The translations under genes were made by a program, and so were the position numbers. From NCBI RefSeq assembly GCF_040892595.1, contig NZ_JBFRYB010000001.1, forward strand, positions 3,224,001 through 3,288,000: DNA of 64,000 bases, given 5' to 3'. The notes below the pieces were generated by a model. The model was not told the DNA's origin. It saw only the letters and a program-made list of their open reading frames with translations, and did not search any database. How positions within the stretch are numbered: the first letter of the stretch is position 1; the number at the start of each line of letters is the position of its first letter. Shown here one piece after another: positions 17,688 through 26,536 of this stretch. This DNA is from Zhongshania sp. R06B22. GTDB taxonomy: Bacteria > Pseudomonadota > Gammaproteobacteria > Pseudomonadales > Spongiibacteraceae.

Positions 17688-19043
17688 ATGGCTAACTCAT
17701 CAAGCGCGACGCAACAAAAAGACGCAAACCCAGCACCAGTAAAGAAGCTTGCTCGACTAAATTTTAACTCTCACCTAAATGACGAGTTGGTAGAGCAAAC
17801 ATTTGGCACAGAAATCTTACGAGAAGCGAGAGCACGGCTAGAGACCACAGAATTTCAGGAAATGCTGAACCGCCTATTTCAAACCGGCGATGTGACGTCT
17901 GATACCCTCGCCAAGAAAATGAGGGATCCCAAGGTAAAAAGCGATTATCAGACTGCCATTAGCAAAGGACTCGATGCGGTCGATGAACCATGCGAAGAAC
18001 TCATTAACTTTATGAACCACGCCGTCAACATCCCGTCTTTTTTTGATCGGGAGCTTATCGAGGTCGGCGCGGAGGTCTTTTTAACCCGTTTCAACCCACT
18101 CACATTTTTTGCCTTTGGTTGGCCCTGCGCTGGACTCCAAGGCGCGTCCGTCGGTATAGCGGCGGCAGCCTGGATGACGAACCAGCCGCCAGAAGCAATG
18201 TCGCTAATGGATAATATCAAACGCGATGCAGCCTATCCCCGCTTGGTAGTGCGCTTTTTAGAAACGTTTAGATGGTTCACCGAAGTCGCCCAACCCGGCG
18301 CCGGACAGCTATACAGTAACGCCTTTGAGGCAAACTGCCGGGTACGGATGATCCACTCCCACGTACGCAATAGCGTGAAGGTCGATCAGGCTAACTGGAA
18401 GTTCACCCCGCCCCTAGGCTGGAATACCGATGAGCTGGGTACCCCACTCTCTGCCGCCGAAGGCTCAATTGTTGTAACCACATTAGCAACTGCGATCATG
18501 CTAGCTAAACGAAAATTAAGCATGCAAGTTAGTCAACGTGAAATGGATGGCCTCTTTCAATTCACCAGCTATCTTAACTATATGCAAGGGGTTCCCGAGG
18601 AACTGCTTTTCGACAATGCTCATGATACCTCGGTATACTTTGCAGCCTACCTAATGTCGATGGATCCCAACTGCTACAAAGACGCAGTAGACGCCACCTA
18701 TTACGGGATACAGAATCTCCACCTTGAAAAAAGCTTGTTCCCCGATTCAAAAGTAACTCAGATACTGATGAGCGGTTTACTGCAAGCTTCGTGGCAGGAG
18801 ATTTACGGCAACCGCCACCAGGAGTTTTACAAAACGCAAAAGCCGGCGCTATGGGCGAAGACACTGTTTAGATCAGTCAAGATCGGTGCCAAGGGCGTAA
18901 ATATGGCCAGTAAGTATTCACCTTTTCTTAAACGCAAACTTAATGACTCAGGGCTCGCGCTGTGGAATGACCTATTCCCTAATGCTGAGAAAAAAATAAA
19001 GCAGCACTATAAATCCGTTACTAACGGTACTGAGCTAGCATAA
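17688..19043 (+). CDS. DUF2236 oxygenase (MpaB / latex-clearing-protein family), copy 1
   Basis: A 451-residue protein with the MpaB/rubber-oxygenase catalytic domain. Arg189 and Thr193 in RFLET and His223 in RMIHSHVRN have the same spacing (+4, +34) as Arg164, Thr168 and the haem ligand His198 of the rubber oxygenase Lcp, as I recall those numbers. The position of Lcp Lys167 is Glu192 here. Family members cleave or oxygenate C=C bonds of isoprenoids (rubber, farnesyl chains of mycophenolate precursors). No Tat or Sec signal is seen, unlike secreted Lcp, so the enzyme is probably cytoplasmic. GTGGAG precedes the ATG. It is 23 bases upstream of a P450 and divergent from an AraC regulator. The substrate is unknown. 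Confidence 0.82.
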   Translation: MANSSSATQQKDANPAPVKKLARLNFNSHLNDELVEQTFGTEILREARARLETTEFQEMLNRLFQTGDVTSDTLAKKMRDPKVKSDYQTAISKGLDAVDEPCEELINFMNHAVNIPSFFDRELIEVGAEVFLTRFNPLTFFAFGWPCAGLQGASVGIAAAAWMTNQPPEAMSLMDNIKRDAAYPRLVVRFLETFRWFTEVAQPGAGQLYSNAFEANCRVRMIHSHVRNSVKVDQANWKFTPPLGWNTDELGTPLSAAEGSIVVTTLATAIMLAKRKLSMQVSQREMDGLFQFTSYLNYMQGVPEELLFDNAHDTSVYFAAYLMSMDPNCYKDAVDATYYGIQNLHLEKSLFPDSKVTQILMSGLLQASWQEIYGNRHQEFYKTQKPALWAKTLFRSVKIGAKGVNMASKYSPFLKRKLNDSGLALWNDLFPNAEKKIKQHYKSVTNGTELA

Positions 19044-19066
19044 ATACTGAGCATAGGAATAAAATC

Positions 19067-20506
19067 GTGAATACTACATCAGCAAATATAGTAGCAAAAC
19101 GCAGCGTGGTGGAAAAATCCAGCATCGCGCTAGCGCTGGATAGCAACGACAAAGCGGCTATTCGGCGCTACCAAAAAAACACACCAAAACCGGATATAAG
19201 TCATATCCCGGGAGACAACGGTCTACCCTTTTTAGGCCATTTTTTCCCATTCGTTAATGACATTCACGGCTGGCTAGATAAGCAATATCAGCAGCACGGC
19301 CCAGTTTTCAAATTTCGCAGCCCTATTATCGACGCGGTAGTCTTAATCGGACCAGAAGCCAACAAGCTTGCCTTTCAAAACGAAGGCCAAATTTTATCAA
19401 ACTATCTGGCGTGGAGCCCGACGTTTGAAACGCTTTTCGATAACAGTCTGCTAGCGCGTGACTTTAAGGATCACAAAATTCATCGCAAGACCCTGCAGGC
19501 TGCGTTTAAGCGGCCTGCGATAGAAGGTCACATGGCTCTAATGAATCCTTTAATAAAGGACGACTTAGCAACATGGCCAAAGGGTAAAACCATTAACAGC
19601 ATGAACCACATTAAGACACTGCTGCTAAATGCTGGCGCCAATGTTTTTCTCGGCTCTAAAACCGGCGAAAATACAGATAAGATAAACCAGGCTTTTATTG
19701 ATATCGTAGCGGGCACATCTGACCCAATACGTAGCAAAGCTATTTGGTTTTCGCCCTACGCAAAAGGTGTAAAGGGAAACAAAACGATAAGTAAATATAT
19801 TTTCGATAACATCAAGGAGCGCAGAGCTACCGAAAGTCGGGATATGTTTTCTTATTTATGTAATCTCCGCGATGATAATGGCGAACTAATGAGCGACAAG
19901 GCCATTAGGGACAACCTAATATTCCTATTATTTGCCGCGCATGACACTACAACCAGTGCACTAAGTGCGGTACTTTATGCGCTTGCCTCAAACCCAGATT
20001 GGCAGGAAGAACTTCGTGAAGAGATGCTCGGTCTTAATAAGGAGTTTCTTGAGTTTGACGACATAGATAAGATGGAGAAGACCAGCTGGACCATTAGTGA
20101 GGCGCTTAGAATGTACCCTGCGCTACACGGAATGCCACGCTACGCATTAAAAGAGTTTGAATTTAAGGGCCACACAATCCCAGCTAATAGTAATATTTTA
20201 GTATCAGCTGTTATGAGCCACTACATGCCGGAATACTGGACAGCTCCCTATACATTCGATCCACTTAGATTTTCACCGGAGAGAGCAGAGGATAAAAAAG
20301 ACTTTTATCAATACATTCCCTTCGGTGGCGGCGCTCACAAATGCCTCGGAATGCACTTTGCTCAGGTGCAGGCAAAAATGTTTCTTTTCTATTTACTAAA
20401 ATCGAATCGCGTAAGCAAAGATCCAAAGATGACATCCTACAAAGTTAACCGAGTGCCACTTGCCTTCCCTACGGATGGCTTGCCACTTAAATTCACAGCG
20501 ATTTAA
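19067..20506 (+). CDS. Cytochrome P450
   Basis: A 479-residue soluble P450. The I-helix oxygen-binding motif is AAHDTT at about 290-295, the ExxR pair is Glu345/Arg348 in SEALRMYPAL, and the haem-binding loop FGGGAHKCLG places the ligand at Cys426. The N-terminus has the proline-rich IPGDNGLPFLGH hinge but no membrane anchor. The pattern is closer to CYP51/CYP120/CYP26-like enzymes acting on sterols or isoprenoids than to fatty-acid CYP153s, a judgement by eye. The start is GTG with AGGA 8 bases upstream. It is co-transcribed with the DUF2236 oxygenase (23-base gap). No ferredoxin or reductase is adjacent. Confidence 0.93.
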   Translation: MNTTSANIVAKRSVVEKSSIALALDSNDKAAIRRYQKNTPKPDISHIPGDNGLPFLGHFFPFVNDIHGWLDKQYQQHGPVFKFRSPIIDAVVLIGPEANKLAFQNEGQILSNYLAWSPTFETLFDNSLLARDFKDHKIHRKTLQAAFKRPAIEGHMALMNPLIKDDLATWPKGKTINSMNHIKTLLLNAGANVFLGSKTGENTDKINQAFIDIVAGTSDPIRSKAIWFSPYAKGVKGNKTISKYIFDNIKERRATESRDMFSYLCNLRDDNGELMSDKAIRDNLIFLLFAAHDTTTSALSAVLYALASNPDWQEELREEMLGLNKEFLEFDDIDKMEKTSWTISEALRMYPALHGMPRYALKEFEFKGHTIPANSNILVSAVMSHYMPEYWTAPYTFDPLRFSPERAEDKKDFYQYIPFGGGAHKCLGMHFAQVQAKMFLFYLLKSNRVSKDPKMTSYKVNRVPLAFPTDGLPLKFTAI

Positions 20507-20524
20507 TCTCGCCCTGCAACAGAT

Positions 20525-20562
20525 GGTGAGCTTTAGGGTAGTCAGTCGCCCTAAAGCTCACC
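20525..20562 (+). terminator. Strong hairpin after the P450 gene, terminator-like
   Basis: A perfect 14-bp stem, GGTGAGCTTTAGGG (20525-20538) with CCCTAAAGCTCACC (20549-20562), encloses a 10-base loop 18 bases after the P450 stop. There is no U-tract, so it may stabilise the mRNA 3' end or act with Rho rather than being a classical terminator. Confidence 0.6.
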
Positions 20563-20583
20563 ACCAATCAAACGACATAATTG

Positions 20584-20620
20584 AAAACGCCCCCAGGTTT
20601 GATATAAGCCAATGGGGGCG
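20584..20620 (-). terminator. Rho-independent terminator of the COX III/IV operon
   Basis: An 8-bp stem, CGCCCCCA (20588-20595) with TGGGGGCG (20613-20620), is followed on the minus strand by TTTTC. It ends the minus-strand operon that finishes with the COX IV-like gene at 20677. Confidence 0.7.
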
Positions 20621-20676
20621 CATGTCTATTGACGGCCTCAGCTAAAAGGTCATCAAGAAAGGGAACAACTAGTCTT

Positions 20677-20979
20677 CTAATATCTAAGGCCAGACATAAT
20701 AATGAAAATAAGCGCGCCGCTCACAGCAAGGATCCAGAAGTACATTGATCCACGCAGCCATTTAGGTGCGTAGTGTAACTCCATAAAATAGTCCGTGATC
20801 AAACTAGCCTTCAGGCCAACCAACATAATGACTAAAATTTCGGCGCTGCGCTTGGGCAGATGGTTAATAAACCAGTCAGCCTCAATTACTACAAACGAAA
20901 AAACCGTAATAACTAAAAGGATTATATAGACCGAAGCCGTCGTTACCAAAAAACTACGCGAACTTAGTTCACCACTCAT
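20677..20979 (-). CDS. Cytochrome c oxidase subunit IV-like membrane protein
   Basis: A 100-residue protein with three predicted helices (about 13-33, 44-62 and 76-96) and the loop LVGLKASLITDYFMELHYAP, which matches the prokaryotic COX subunit IV/NorF-like family. It follows the subunit III-like gene with a one-base gap, so the two are made together. No catalytic subunit I or II is nearby, so this is not a normal terminal oxidase operon. Its partner may be the neighbouring six-helix protein or one of the monooxygenases; this is inference. Confidence 0.8.
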   Translation of the reverse strand: MSGELSSRSFLVTTASVYIILLVITVFSFVVIEADWFINHLPKRSAEILVIMLVGLKASLITDYFMELHYAPKWLRGSMYFWILAVSGALIFIIMSGLRY

Positions 20980-20980
20980 G

Positions 20981-21577
20981 CTATGGCACCAAATAGAACA
21001 AAGAGAATAACAGCAGCCAAAGTAGATCTACCATATGCCAATAGACACCCACTCCTTCGAGTAAACCTATACTAGAGGAACTACCATTTGCGGCCTCCTG
21101 CTTGCATCGACTGCGCAACCAGGTGAGTAAACATGCACCGATCAGCACATGCATCAGATGAATGCCGGTGAAGGTAAAGTAGAATTCATAGAATCGGCTA
21201 CTGGTGACCCCAATGCCGGCATTGATCTTTTCCACATATTCAAAGAGCTTAAAGAATACAAATAGGAGACTAAGGGCGAGTCCCGATAAGAGGGCGTTTG
21301 CGCTCGCAGATGGCTTGCCTGATCTATAAAGGATCACGGCCCTTGCTACGAAAAAGGAACTCGTCAATAGAACTAGGGTATTTATCAGACCAACACCCTG
21401 ATTTAAGGACTGCGAGCCGTCCACAAAGACCTGATAGGTTTCCGGGCTCTCGAAGCGGCGCAGCATAAATGCCACAAACATCGCTCCAAAAACCACAAGA
21501 TCACCAAATATAAGCACCCAAAAACCGGCCTCCACAGGTACATGAGAGCCGGCCTTGACAGTAAGTTCTCTATTCAT
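20981..21577 (-). CDS. Cytochrome c oxidase subunit III-like protein (NorE type)
   Basis: A 198-residue protein with five hydrophobic helices and the subunit III hallmarks EAGFWVLIFGDLVVFGAMF near the N-terminus, FTFTGIHLMHVLIG in the middle and GVYWHMVDLLWLLLFSLFY at the C-terminus. Short five-helix forms like this are annotated as NorE when next to nitric oxide reductase; here there is no norCB. It starts 5 bases after the end of the six-helix membrane protein gene and is followed immediately by the subunit IV-like gene. It lies between a P450 and a Baeyer-Villiger monooxygenase, so a role in supplying or protecting oxygen- or haem-dependent catabolism is conceivable but unproven. Confidence 0.85.
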   Translation of the reverse strand: MNRELTVKAGSHVPVEAGFWVLIFGDLVVFGAMFVAFMLRRFESPETYQVFVDGSQSLNQGVGLINTLVLLTSSFFVARAVILYRSGKPSASANALLSGLALSLLFVFFKLFEYVEKINAGIGVTSSRFYEFYFTFTGIHLMHVLIGACLLTWLRSRCKQEAANGSSSSIGLLEGVGVYWHMVDLLWLLLFSLFYLVP

Positions 21578-21582
21578 CGCTA

Positions 21583-22338
21583 CTAACTAGCATACGCAGA
21601 TGAATTGGCTTTTGATGAAGCGCTCACTTCAACACCTTGAAGTTTCTTAACCGCACCCCAAAGCGCAACCATCATTACGGCAAAGAAGGCAAACAAGGAT
21701 ATATACGGCAGCCAAAATCCGAATAGACCGTCGTAGGCAAATGGGCCTTGGGTAAAGATATTAATCACACAGGCCGGAGCGCCAAGGGGAATAATCCACA
21801 TACAGAAATAGCCGAACCATCTAGGGAACAAGGGGTTGGCCTGCTGATCTTTAAATACCGCAATACAAATACACATTACCTGTACAAGTGTCGCCGAGCC
21901 TACCCAGGTAGCGACTAACCAACCACCATCATGTAAGGCCTGGGTGATCTCAACCGAACGCTCGGGTCTAAACGCAGCGGTTCCCCAGAAAATCAACATC
22001 ATGAAAGTGAAGAGAATACCGAATATACCGCTGGCAAGCTGGACGTTAGCCAAGATTGGCATGCCCATCGCCCGCTTCATGACTTCAGCCATAAGAACGA
22101 AGAGCGGGATTATAAACGCGAGGCCAAACATTGCGATGCTAAGACCAATTTTCTTCATTAAATTATTTTCTTGATAAAACGCTGCAATTTCGCCGGCACT
22201 GGCACTTGCCTGACCCAGCGGAGGCAACATCGGCGCGAGCACAAACACGCCAAGCACCACACAGAAAACAAAAAATCCGGTGCTATATATTGAGTATTCC
22301 GCATTTTGAAAGCGGTACTTTTCGTTATCTTTATTCAT
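21583..22338 (-). CDS. Uncharacterised six-helix membrane protein in the oxygenase cluster
   Basis: A 251-residue inner-membrane protein with about six hydrophobic helices (residues 18-35, 62-82, 93-115, 135-155, 170-190 and 206-225) and a hydrophilic C-terminal tail. I do not recognise the family. Loop features include a Pro/Gly-rich MLPPLGQASASAGEIAAFYQ and an aromatic WVGSATLVQVM helix; there is no Cys/His cluster for haem binding. The ATG at 22338 follows GGGGA; 11 codons of open frame upstream are less likely. It sits between the Baeyer-Villiger monooxygenase (49-base gap) and COX III (5-base gap), so it is probably part of the same complex or pathway. Confidence 0.7.
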   Translation of the reverse strand: MNKDNEKYRFQNAEYSIYSTGFFVFCVVLGVFVLAPMLPPLGQASASAGEIAAFYQENNLMKKIGLSIAMFGLAFIIPLFVLMAEVMKRAMGMPILANVQLASGIFGILFTFMMLIFWGTAAFRPERSVEITQALHDGGWLVATWVGSATLVQVMCICIAVFKDQQANPLFPRWFGYFCMWIIPLGAPACVINIFTQGPFAYDGLFGFWLPYISLFAFFAVMMVALWGAVKKLQGVEVSASSKANSSAYAS

Positions 22339-22387
22339 GACATCCCCACTATTATAGTTTTTAAAAAGCATCTGTAATTATGTAAAT

Positions 22388-23881
22388 CTAACTTACTTTA
22401 CTTTCTCTATCTTCCCACCGTACAACAAACTCTTTCATATCGGCCGTTTTCATCGACTCCCTATACGAAGCAACTGTGTCAGGCCACACATTAGGATTGC
22501 CATTTTTATCTAGGTAATAACTATTGCAGCCAGCCGCCCATATCGTATCTGGCATCGACGCGATCAATTTATCATTGAAGATTTTTGTGGCCTCTGCACT
22601 TGCCTGTACAGACAAGAATTCACCTGACAATATTTGCTCTATTAAAGGCATGAAATAGCCAATCTGCCACTCAGCGACTTCAATTACTGAGAAATTGGTA
22701 AGTGGGCTATTGGGGCCCATAATCATAAACATATTTGGGAACTCAGGAATTGCCACTCCCCTTAGGGCGAATTCGCCATCATCCCAAACATCATCAAGTA
22801 ATACGCCAGCTTCGCCACGTATTTTCATGGGACGCATATAATCGTGCATGCGGTAGCCGGTCGCCAAAATAAGAACGTCCATTTCATGCAATTTACCGTC
22901 AGCCGTTCTTATACCCTTGGGCTCAATCGACTCGATACCCTCTGTCACCAAATGGGCATTTTCTTTTTGCATGGCGGGATAAAACGTTTCTGACCAAATA
23001 AAGCGCTTACATCCCGGCTTATAATCTGGGGTCAGCTTGGCCCTTAAGTCTGGGTCTTTAATTTCACCTAGGCGATCCATGCACTGCTGCTTGAGATTGG
23101 CAGTAGTCTGTCCCGTGGTATCAACAAGAATACCATCTACCATCTTCTCAATGCTTTTAAGCATTCTATTGGCCGTATCCTGCATACGCTGCGGATCATC
23201 TCTTAAAGCTTGGCGCTGAGATTCACTAACGTCGGGATTGCCGCCAATAAAGGGCGCAACCCAATGGGCTGTGCGTTGAAATAACTCTAGGCTTGCTACT
23301 TCATCAATAATTGCAGGCACTAATTGGGTACAGGTGGCGCCGTTACCAATAACACCAACTCGCTTGCCTTTTAAATTTAGGCTTTCATCCCACTTGCCGG
23401 TGTGAACCAAATCTCCAGCAAAATCGTCCATACCGGGTATGTCTGGATAATTGAGGTTTCTCAGCACCCCAGTCGCCATAATGACAACGTCAGCGATATC
23501 ACTTTCGCCATCAGTGGTTTTGATATGCCATTTATTATCCAGAAAGTCGGCTTCAGCGACTTCCTTATTAAACTGAATATAGCTATTCAAATCGTATTTA
23601 GCAGAGACGTTGCGGCAATACGCCCGAATCTCCTGCCAAGCAGGATATTGGCGACTAAATTCTGGGCTGCGCTCAAAGGAAAAGGTATAAGACATTGCCG
23701 GCACATCGCAGGTCAGACCGGGATATTTATTGGTCTCCCAAGTACCGCCAACATTGGCATTTTTTTCATATACCGTAACATTGCTATATCCGGCCTCTAG
23801 CAACTTTATAGCGCAGGCCATTCCGGAAAAACCGGCGCCGACGACAATTACTTTCTTATTGGATTTTTTCTCAAATACCAT
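22388..23881 (-). CDS. Baeyer-Villiger type flavin monooxygenase
   Basis: A 497-residue class B flavoprotein monooxygenase. The FAD-binding GxGxxG is GAGFSG at 15-20, the Baeyer-Villiger fingerprint FxGxxxHxxxW is exact at Phe154-His160-Trp164 (FAGDLVHTGKWD), and the NADPH-binding GVIGNGAT lies at about 176-183. Such enzymes insert oxygen next to a ketone to give an ester or lactone. In this cluster a ketone could come from C=C cleavage or from alcohol oxidation, and the HSL-type esterase at 28943 could hydrolyse the ester; both are inference. It is first of a four-gene run with the membrane protein and COX III/IV. Confidence 0.93.
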   Translation of the reverse strand: MVFEKKSNKKVIVVGAGFSGMACAIKLLEAGYSNVTVYEKNANVGGTWETNKYPGLTCDVPAMSYTFSFERSPEFSRQYPAWQEIRAYCRNVSAKYDLNSYIQFNKEVAEADFLDNKWHIKTTDGESDIADVVIMATGVLRNLNYPDIPGMDDFAGDLVHTGKWDESLNLKGKRVGVIGNGATCTQLVPAIIDEVASLELFQRTAHWVAPFIGGNPDVSESQRQALRDDPQRMQDTANRMLKSIEKMVDGILVDTTGQTTANLKQQCMDRLGEIKDPDLRAKLTPDYKPGCKRFIWSETFYPAMQKENAHLVTEGIESIEPKGIRTADGKLHEMDVLILATGYRMHDYMRPMKIRGEAGVLLDDVWDDGEFALRGVAIPEFPNMFMIMGPNSPLTNFSVIEVAEWQIGYFMPLIEQILSGEFLSVQASAEATKIFNDKLIASMPDTIWAAGCNSYYLDKNGNPNVWPDTVASYRESMKTADMKEFVVRWEDRESKVS

Positions 23882-24191
23882 TGCAATCTAACTCCAGCAT
23901 TAACTCTTGTAGACTATCAGACGCTGCTCACATGATGCATATACTCAATCCCTATAGAATACTAAAATGCGCAAAATGAATCAGAATCAAGCAGGCTAAT
24001 ACATGCTCAGATAATGAGCTTATTAGCTACTAATAATTGAAGCTATAGATCTCGATCATCGCCGACTGTGCCGAGCGTCCTCGGCCACTAGGGCATGCTG
24101 TTAAACCAAAGCCAGTTTATCGATTTATATGGCCAATTAGGCGTATTTACTTTCATTTCAAACCCCCTGGTTATTCAAACCCGCGCCTTTC
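23882..24191. other. Gap between the GMC oxidoreductase and Baeyer-Villiger monooxygenase genes
   Basis: About 310 bases with no coding frame. A small GC hairpin, GCCGAG-CGTC-CTCGGC (about 24070-24085), could end GMC transcripts, though it lacks a U-tract. The right-hand AT-rich part near the monooxygenase start probably holds its promoter, so the monooxygenase operon may be separate from the GMC genes. Confidence 0.45.
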
Positions 24192-25727
24192 TTATGCGAG
24201 CGTAGTGGCGCGATCGTGAGTAATTCCATCAGCTATATAAGCTGACAATGCGTATACCGTAATCTGCGGATTAACAATGATCGAGCTTGGAAATAAGCTA
24301 GCATCCGCGACATAGAGATTTTTTATATCGTGGGTTTCACCGTTTGGACTAACTACGGCGGCGCTTTTGTCAGCACCCATTCGCATCGTCCCCTGCGGGT
24401 GATAAGACACCATACGCAAGGTATGCACTTCATTCTCCAGTTTATCTAAGGCCGGCCCGAGATCGCTCTCGGACTCAAGCACAGTTCGACTCACTGTCGG
24501 CAAGTAGACGCGCTTCGCGCCCGCAGCGAAAAATATTTTGGCCGCAGCGCTTAGTGCCTTCTTCATGGTCGGAAAATCAATATCAGCTATGGCATAGTTT
24601 ATTTCTTTCTTACCGGCATTCAGACGAATGTGTCCCACATTATGATCATGAATTAAGGTCACCATCGTTGCGTAATTCTTTATCTTTGACATGAAGTCTA
24701 AATGCGCAGCGCCCGTTCCAGGCTCGGTACTGAGAGCCATTTCAATAGGACCAGAGCCTCCCCCTTCCAATATAAAACCACCTTTATCAGGGTGCATATA
24801 CTCGTCAACATAGCTGCCAAGTAAGGCGCCTCGCCATGGATGTATATCTTCTTCAAATTCAGCAACTACGGCTGACGAGGGGTGACACGCAAAGTTTTTT
24901 CCTACCTGGGCGCTGCTATTCGCGATACCGCTTTCTAGGAATAACAACGGTGTCTGAATGGCGCCGGCGGCGCACACTACAATAGCCGCGTTCACCTTTA
25001 TATCGGCCACAACAGCACCACTAGCGTCGCTAGTACGTGCCGACACGCCTTTAGCCACGCCTGCTTCCGTGTGGATTTTAGTAACTTTGGTGTCAGCGTA
25101 GAGGCTAGCACCCAGCTCTAAGGCCCACGGAATATATGTAACGAGCATTGATTGTTTGCGATCGGTTTTACAACCAGCCAGACAATGACCAGTCATCGCA
25201 CAGGCCCGAGTATTGCGGTGCAAGCGCTTCCAAGAAATTCCCAGCTTATCGCAGCCGCGTATCTGTATGCGGCTATTGGCATTAATCTCGTAGTCTTGAT
25301 TTTCGTGCACGGAGAGATTCTTTTCTACTTCTTCATAGTAGGGGCGTAAGGCTTCCATTGTGAGATTGTTAAGCCCAAACTCCTGCTGCCACTGCTCTAA
25401 CACGAAATCTGGTGTGCGAAACGTCACACAGCCGTTCACCACCGTTGAACCACCTACGCACCGCCCTTGGAGGACACCTAGATCGCCATCTTTATTAGTT
25501 TGTGCGCCGCCATCCTCGTACAGAAGCTCCATCATATCAGGCAGTTCTTCGTTGAACTCGCTTGAGGGCACATAAGGTCCCGCCTCAAGAATCACCACGC
25601 TCATACCGGCCTTAGCGAGCTTATAGGCCATTACCGCACCACCCGCACCAGAGCCAATAACCACCGCGTCAGCATCTAATACGATCTTTCTATCTTTAAT
25701 ATCCTTAGCTTGAATAATATTTAGCAT
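24192..25727 (-). CDS. GMC-family FAD-dependent oxidoreductase
   Basis: A 511-residue GMC flavoprotein. The dinucleotide motif is GSGAGG at 25-30, the second GMC signature is near GRCVGGSTVVNG (88-99), and the catalytic pair is His443 in SYHPQGT and Asn486 in VNPQIT. A cysteine group C176/C182/C186 (ACAMTGHCLAGC) is typical of the long-chain-alcohol/membrane dehydrogenase subgroup. It would oxidise an alcohol to an aldehyde or ketone. It has no export signal, but the gene just upstream (40-base gap) encodes a Tat-lipoprotein of the kind that serves as small subunit for GMC dehydrogenases, so the pair may be exported together. The electron acceptor is unknown; a quinone or cytochrome is likely. 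Confidence 0.9.
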   Translation of the reverse strand: MLNIIQAKDIKDRKIVLDADAVVIGSGAGGAVMAYKLAKAGMSVVILEAGPYVPSSEFNEELPDMMELLYEDGGAQTNKDGDLGVLQGRCVGGSTVVNGCVTFRTPDFVLEQWQQEFGLNNLTMEALRPYYEEVEKNLSVHENQDYEINANSRIQIRGCDKLGISWKRLHRNTRACAMTGHCLAGCKTDRKQSMLVTYIPWALELGASLYADTKVTKIHTEAGVAKGVSARTSDASGAVVADIKVNAAIVVCAAGAIQTPLLFLESGIANSSAQVGKNFACHPSSAVVAEFEEDIHPWRGALLGSYVDEYMHPDKGGFILEGGGSGPIEMALSTEPGTGAAHLDFMSKIKNYATMVTLIHDHNVGHIRLNAGKKEINYAIADIDFPTMKKALSAAAKIFFAAGAKRVYLPTVSRTVLESESDLGPALDKLENEVHTLRMVSYHPQGTMRMGADKSAAVVSPNGETHDIKNLYVADASLFPSSIIVNPQITVYALSAYIADGITHDRATTLA

Positions 25728-25767
25728 TCACAATTCCACTATTTTTATCGTTTGCATATCTGGTTTA

Positions 25768-26358
25768 CTAAACTGGAATGGGTGCATTTCCAAGCGAGGG
25801 TAGATTCCAGCGATCGGAGACAGGGCCCTCATACTCCAAGGGCAGCCATGTTCTCTCGTCACGCCAGTAGGCTAAATAGATAAATTTCTTAAGCACCGTG
25901 GCTATAGCGCGCTGCATAGACAGGCCGTTTTGCCAATCGTCAATATATGAGCGTGCATCTTGTGCATCGAGTTTTGAAAACTGGGTAAAATGGCGGCTAA
26001 ATACTGCAGAACCATAATTAAATAGCTTTAAAGCCACTTTAAGATCAGCTTGTGTCTTCGGATTCATCTCGCCGATCATAGTATCGACGTTGTTGATGAT
26101 GGGGATAGATGAAGCTGCAACCATCGGGGTTCCCTCGGTAGGTAGCAAGGCTTCTATAAGCTTCTCGAGTACAGTTATCTCGGACGATCCAAGATACTCA
26201 ATACCTGCGGGCGCAACACGAACTTCTGAACTACAGCCCGTCAGGCCAAATGTCATAAGCCCAGCGCCCACTGTTAAGCCAGACACCAAAAAACTCCGGC
26301 GACTAAAAGGCCGAAGCGAGCGCTCCACATCATGACTAAAGCTAGTCTTATTAGTCAT
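25768..26358 (-). CDS. Tat-exported lipoprotein, gluconate 2-dehydrogenase subunit 3-like GMC partner
   Basis: A 196-residue protein with a twin-arginine signal SRRSFLVSG at about 19-27, a hydrophobic stretch, and a lipobox-like LTGC at about 39-42, so it should be a folded-exported lipoprotein. The mature part, from EYLGSSEITVLEKLIEALLP, matches the gluconate 2-dehydrogenase subunit 3 family, small subunits that accompany GMC flavoproteins. It lies 40 bases upstream of the GMC gene and is the likely carrier of that signal-less enzyme through the Tat system. A terminator separates it from the preceding DUF2236 gene, so it has its own promoter. Confidence 0.83.
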   Translation of the reverse strand: MTNKTSFSHDVERSLRPFSRRSFLVSGLTVGAGLMTFGLTGCSSEVRVAPAGIEYLGSSEITVLEKLIEALLPTEGTPMVAASSIPIINNVDTMIGEMNPKTQADLKVALKLFNYGSAVFSRHFTQFSKLDAQDARSYIDDWQNGLSMQRAIATVLKKFIYLAYWRDERTWLPLEYEGPVSDRWNLPSLGNAPIPV

Positions 26359-26457
26359 CTCACAACCTTGGAATAGATTTTTAAGCTCAACTGGCTATTA
26401 TTACTAACAATATCGACGCTTATCTTCGTCATACTTATGCCTTATTGTTATTAGAGT

Positions 26458-26480
26458 AAAAGCCGGATAAATCCGGCTTA
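26458..26480 (-). terminator. Rho-independent terminator of the second DUF2236 gene
   Basis: A compact 9-bp stem, AAGCCGGAT (26460-26468) with ATCCGGCTT (26471-26479), reads on the minus strand into a CTTTTAC tract 57 bases after the DUF2236 stop. The apparent two-base loop would open to six in practice. Confidence 0.6.
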
Positions 26481-26536
26481 ACTAGGGTTCTCACAGTCAA
26501 AGAGATACCAAGACCCTCGCTTATGAGCAGGGGCTA

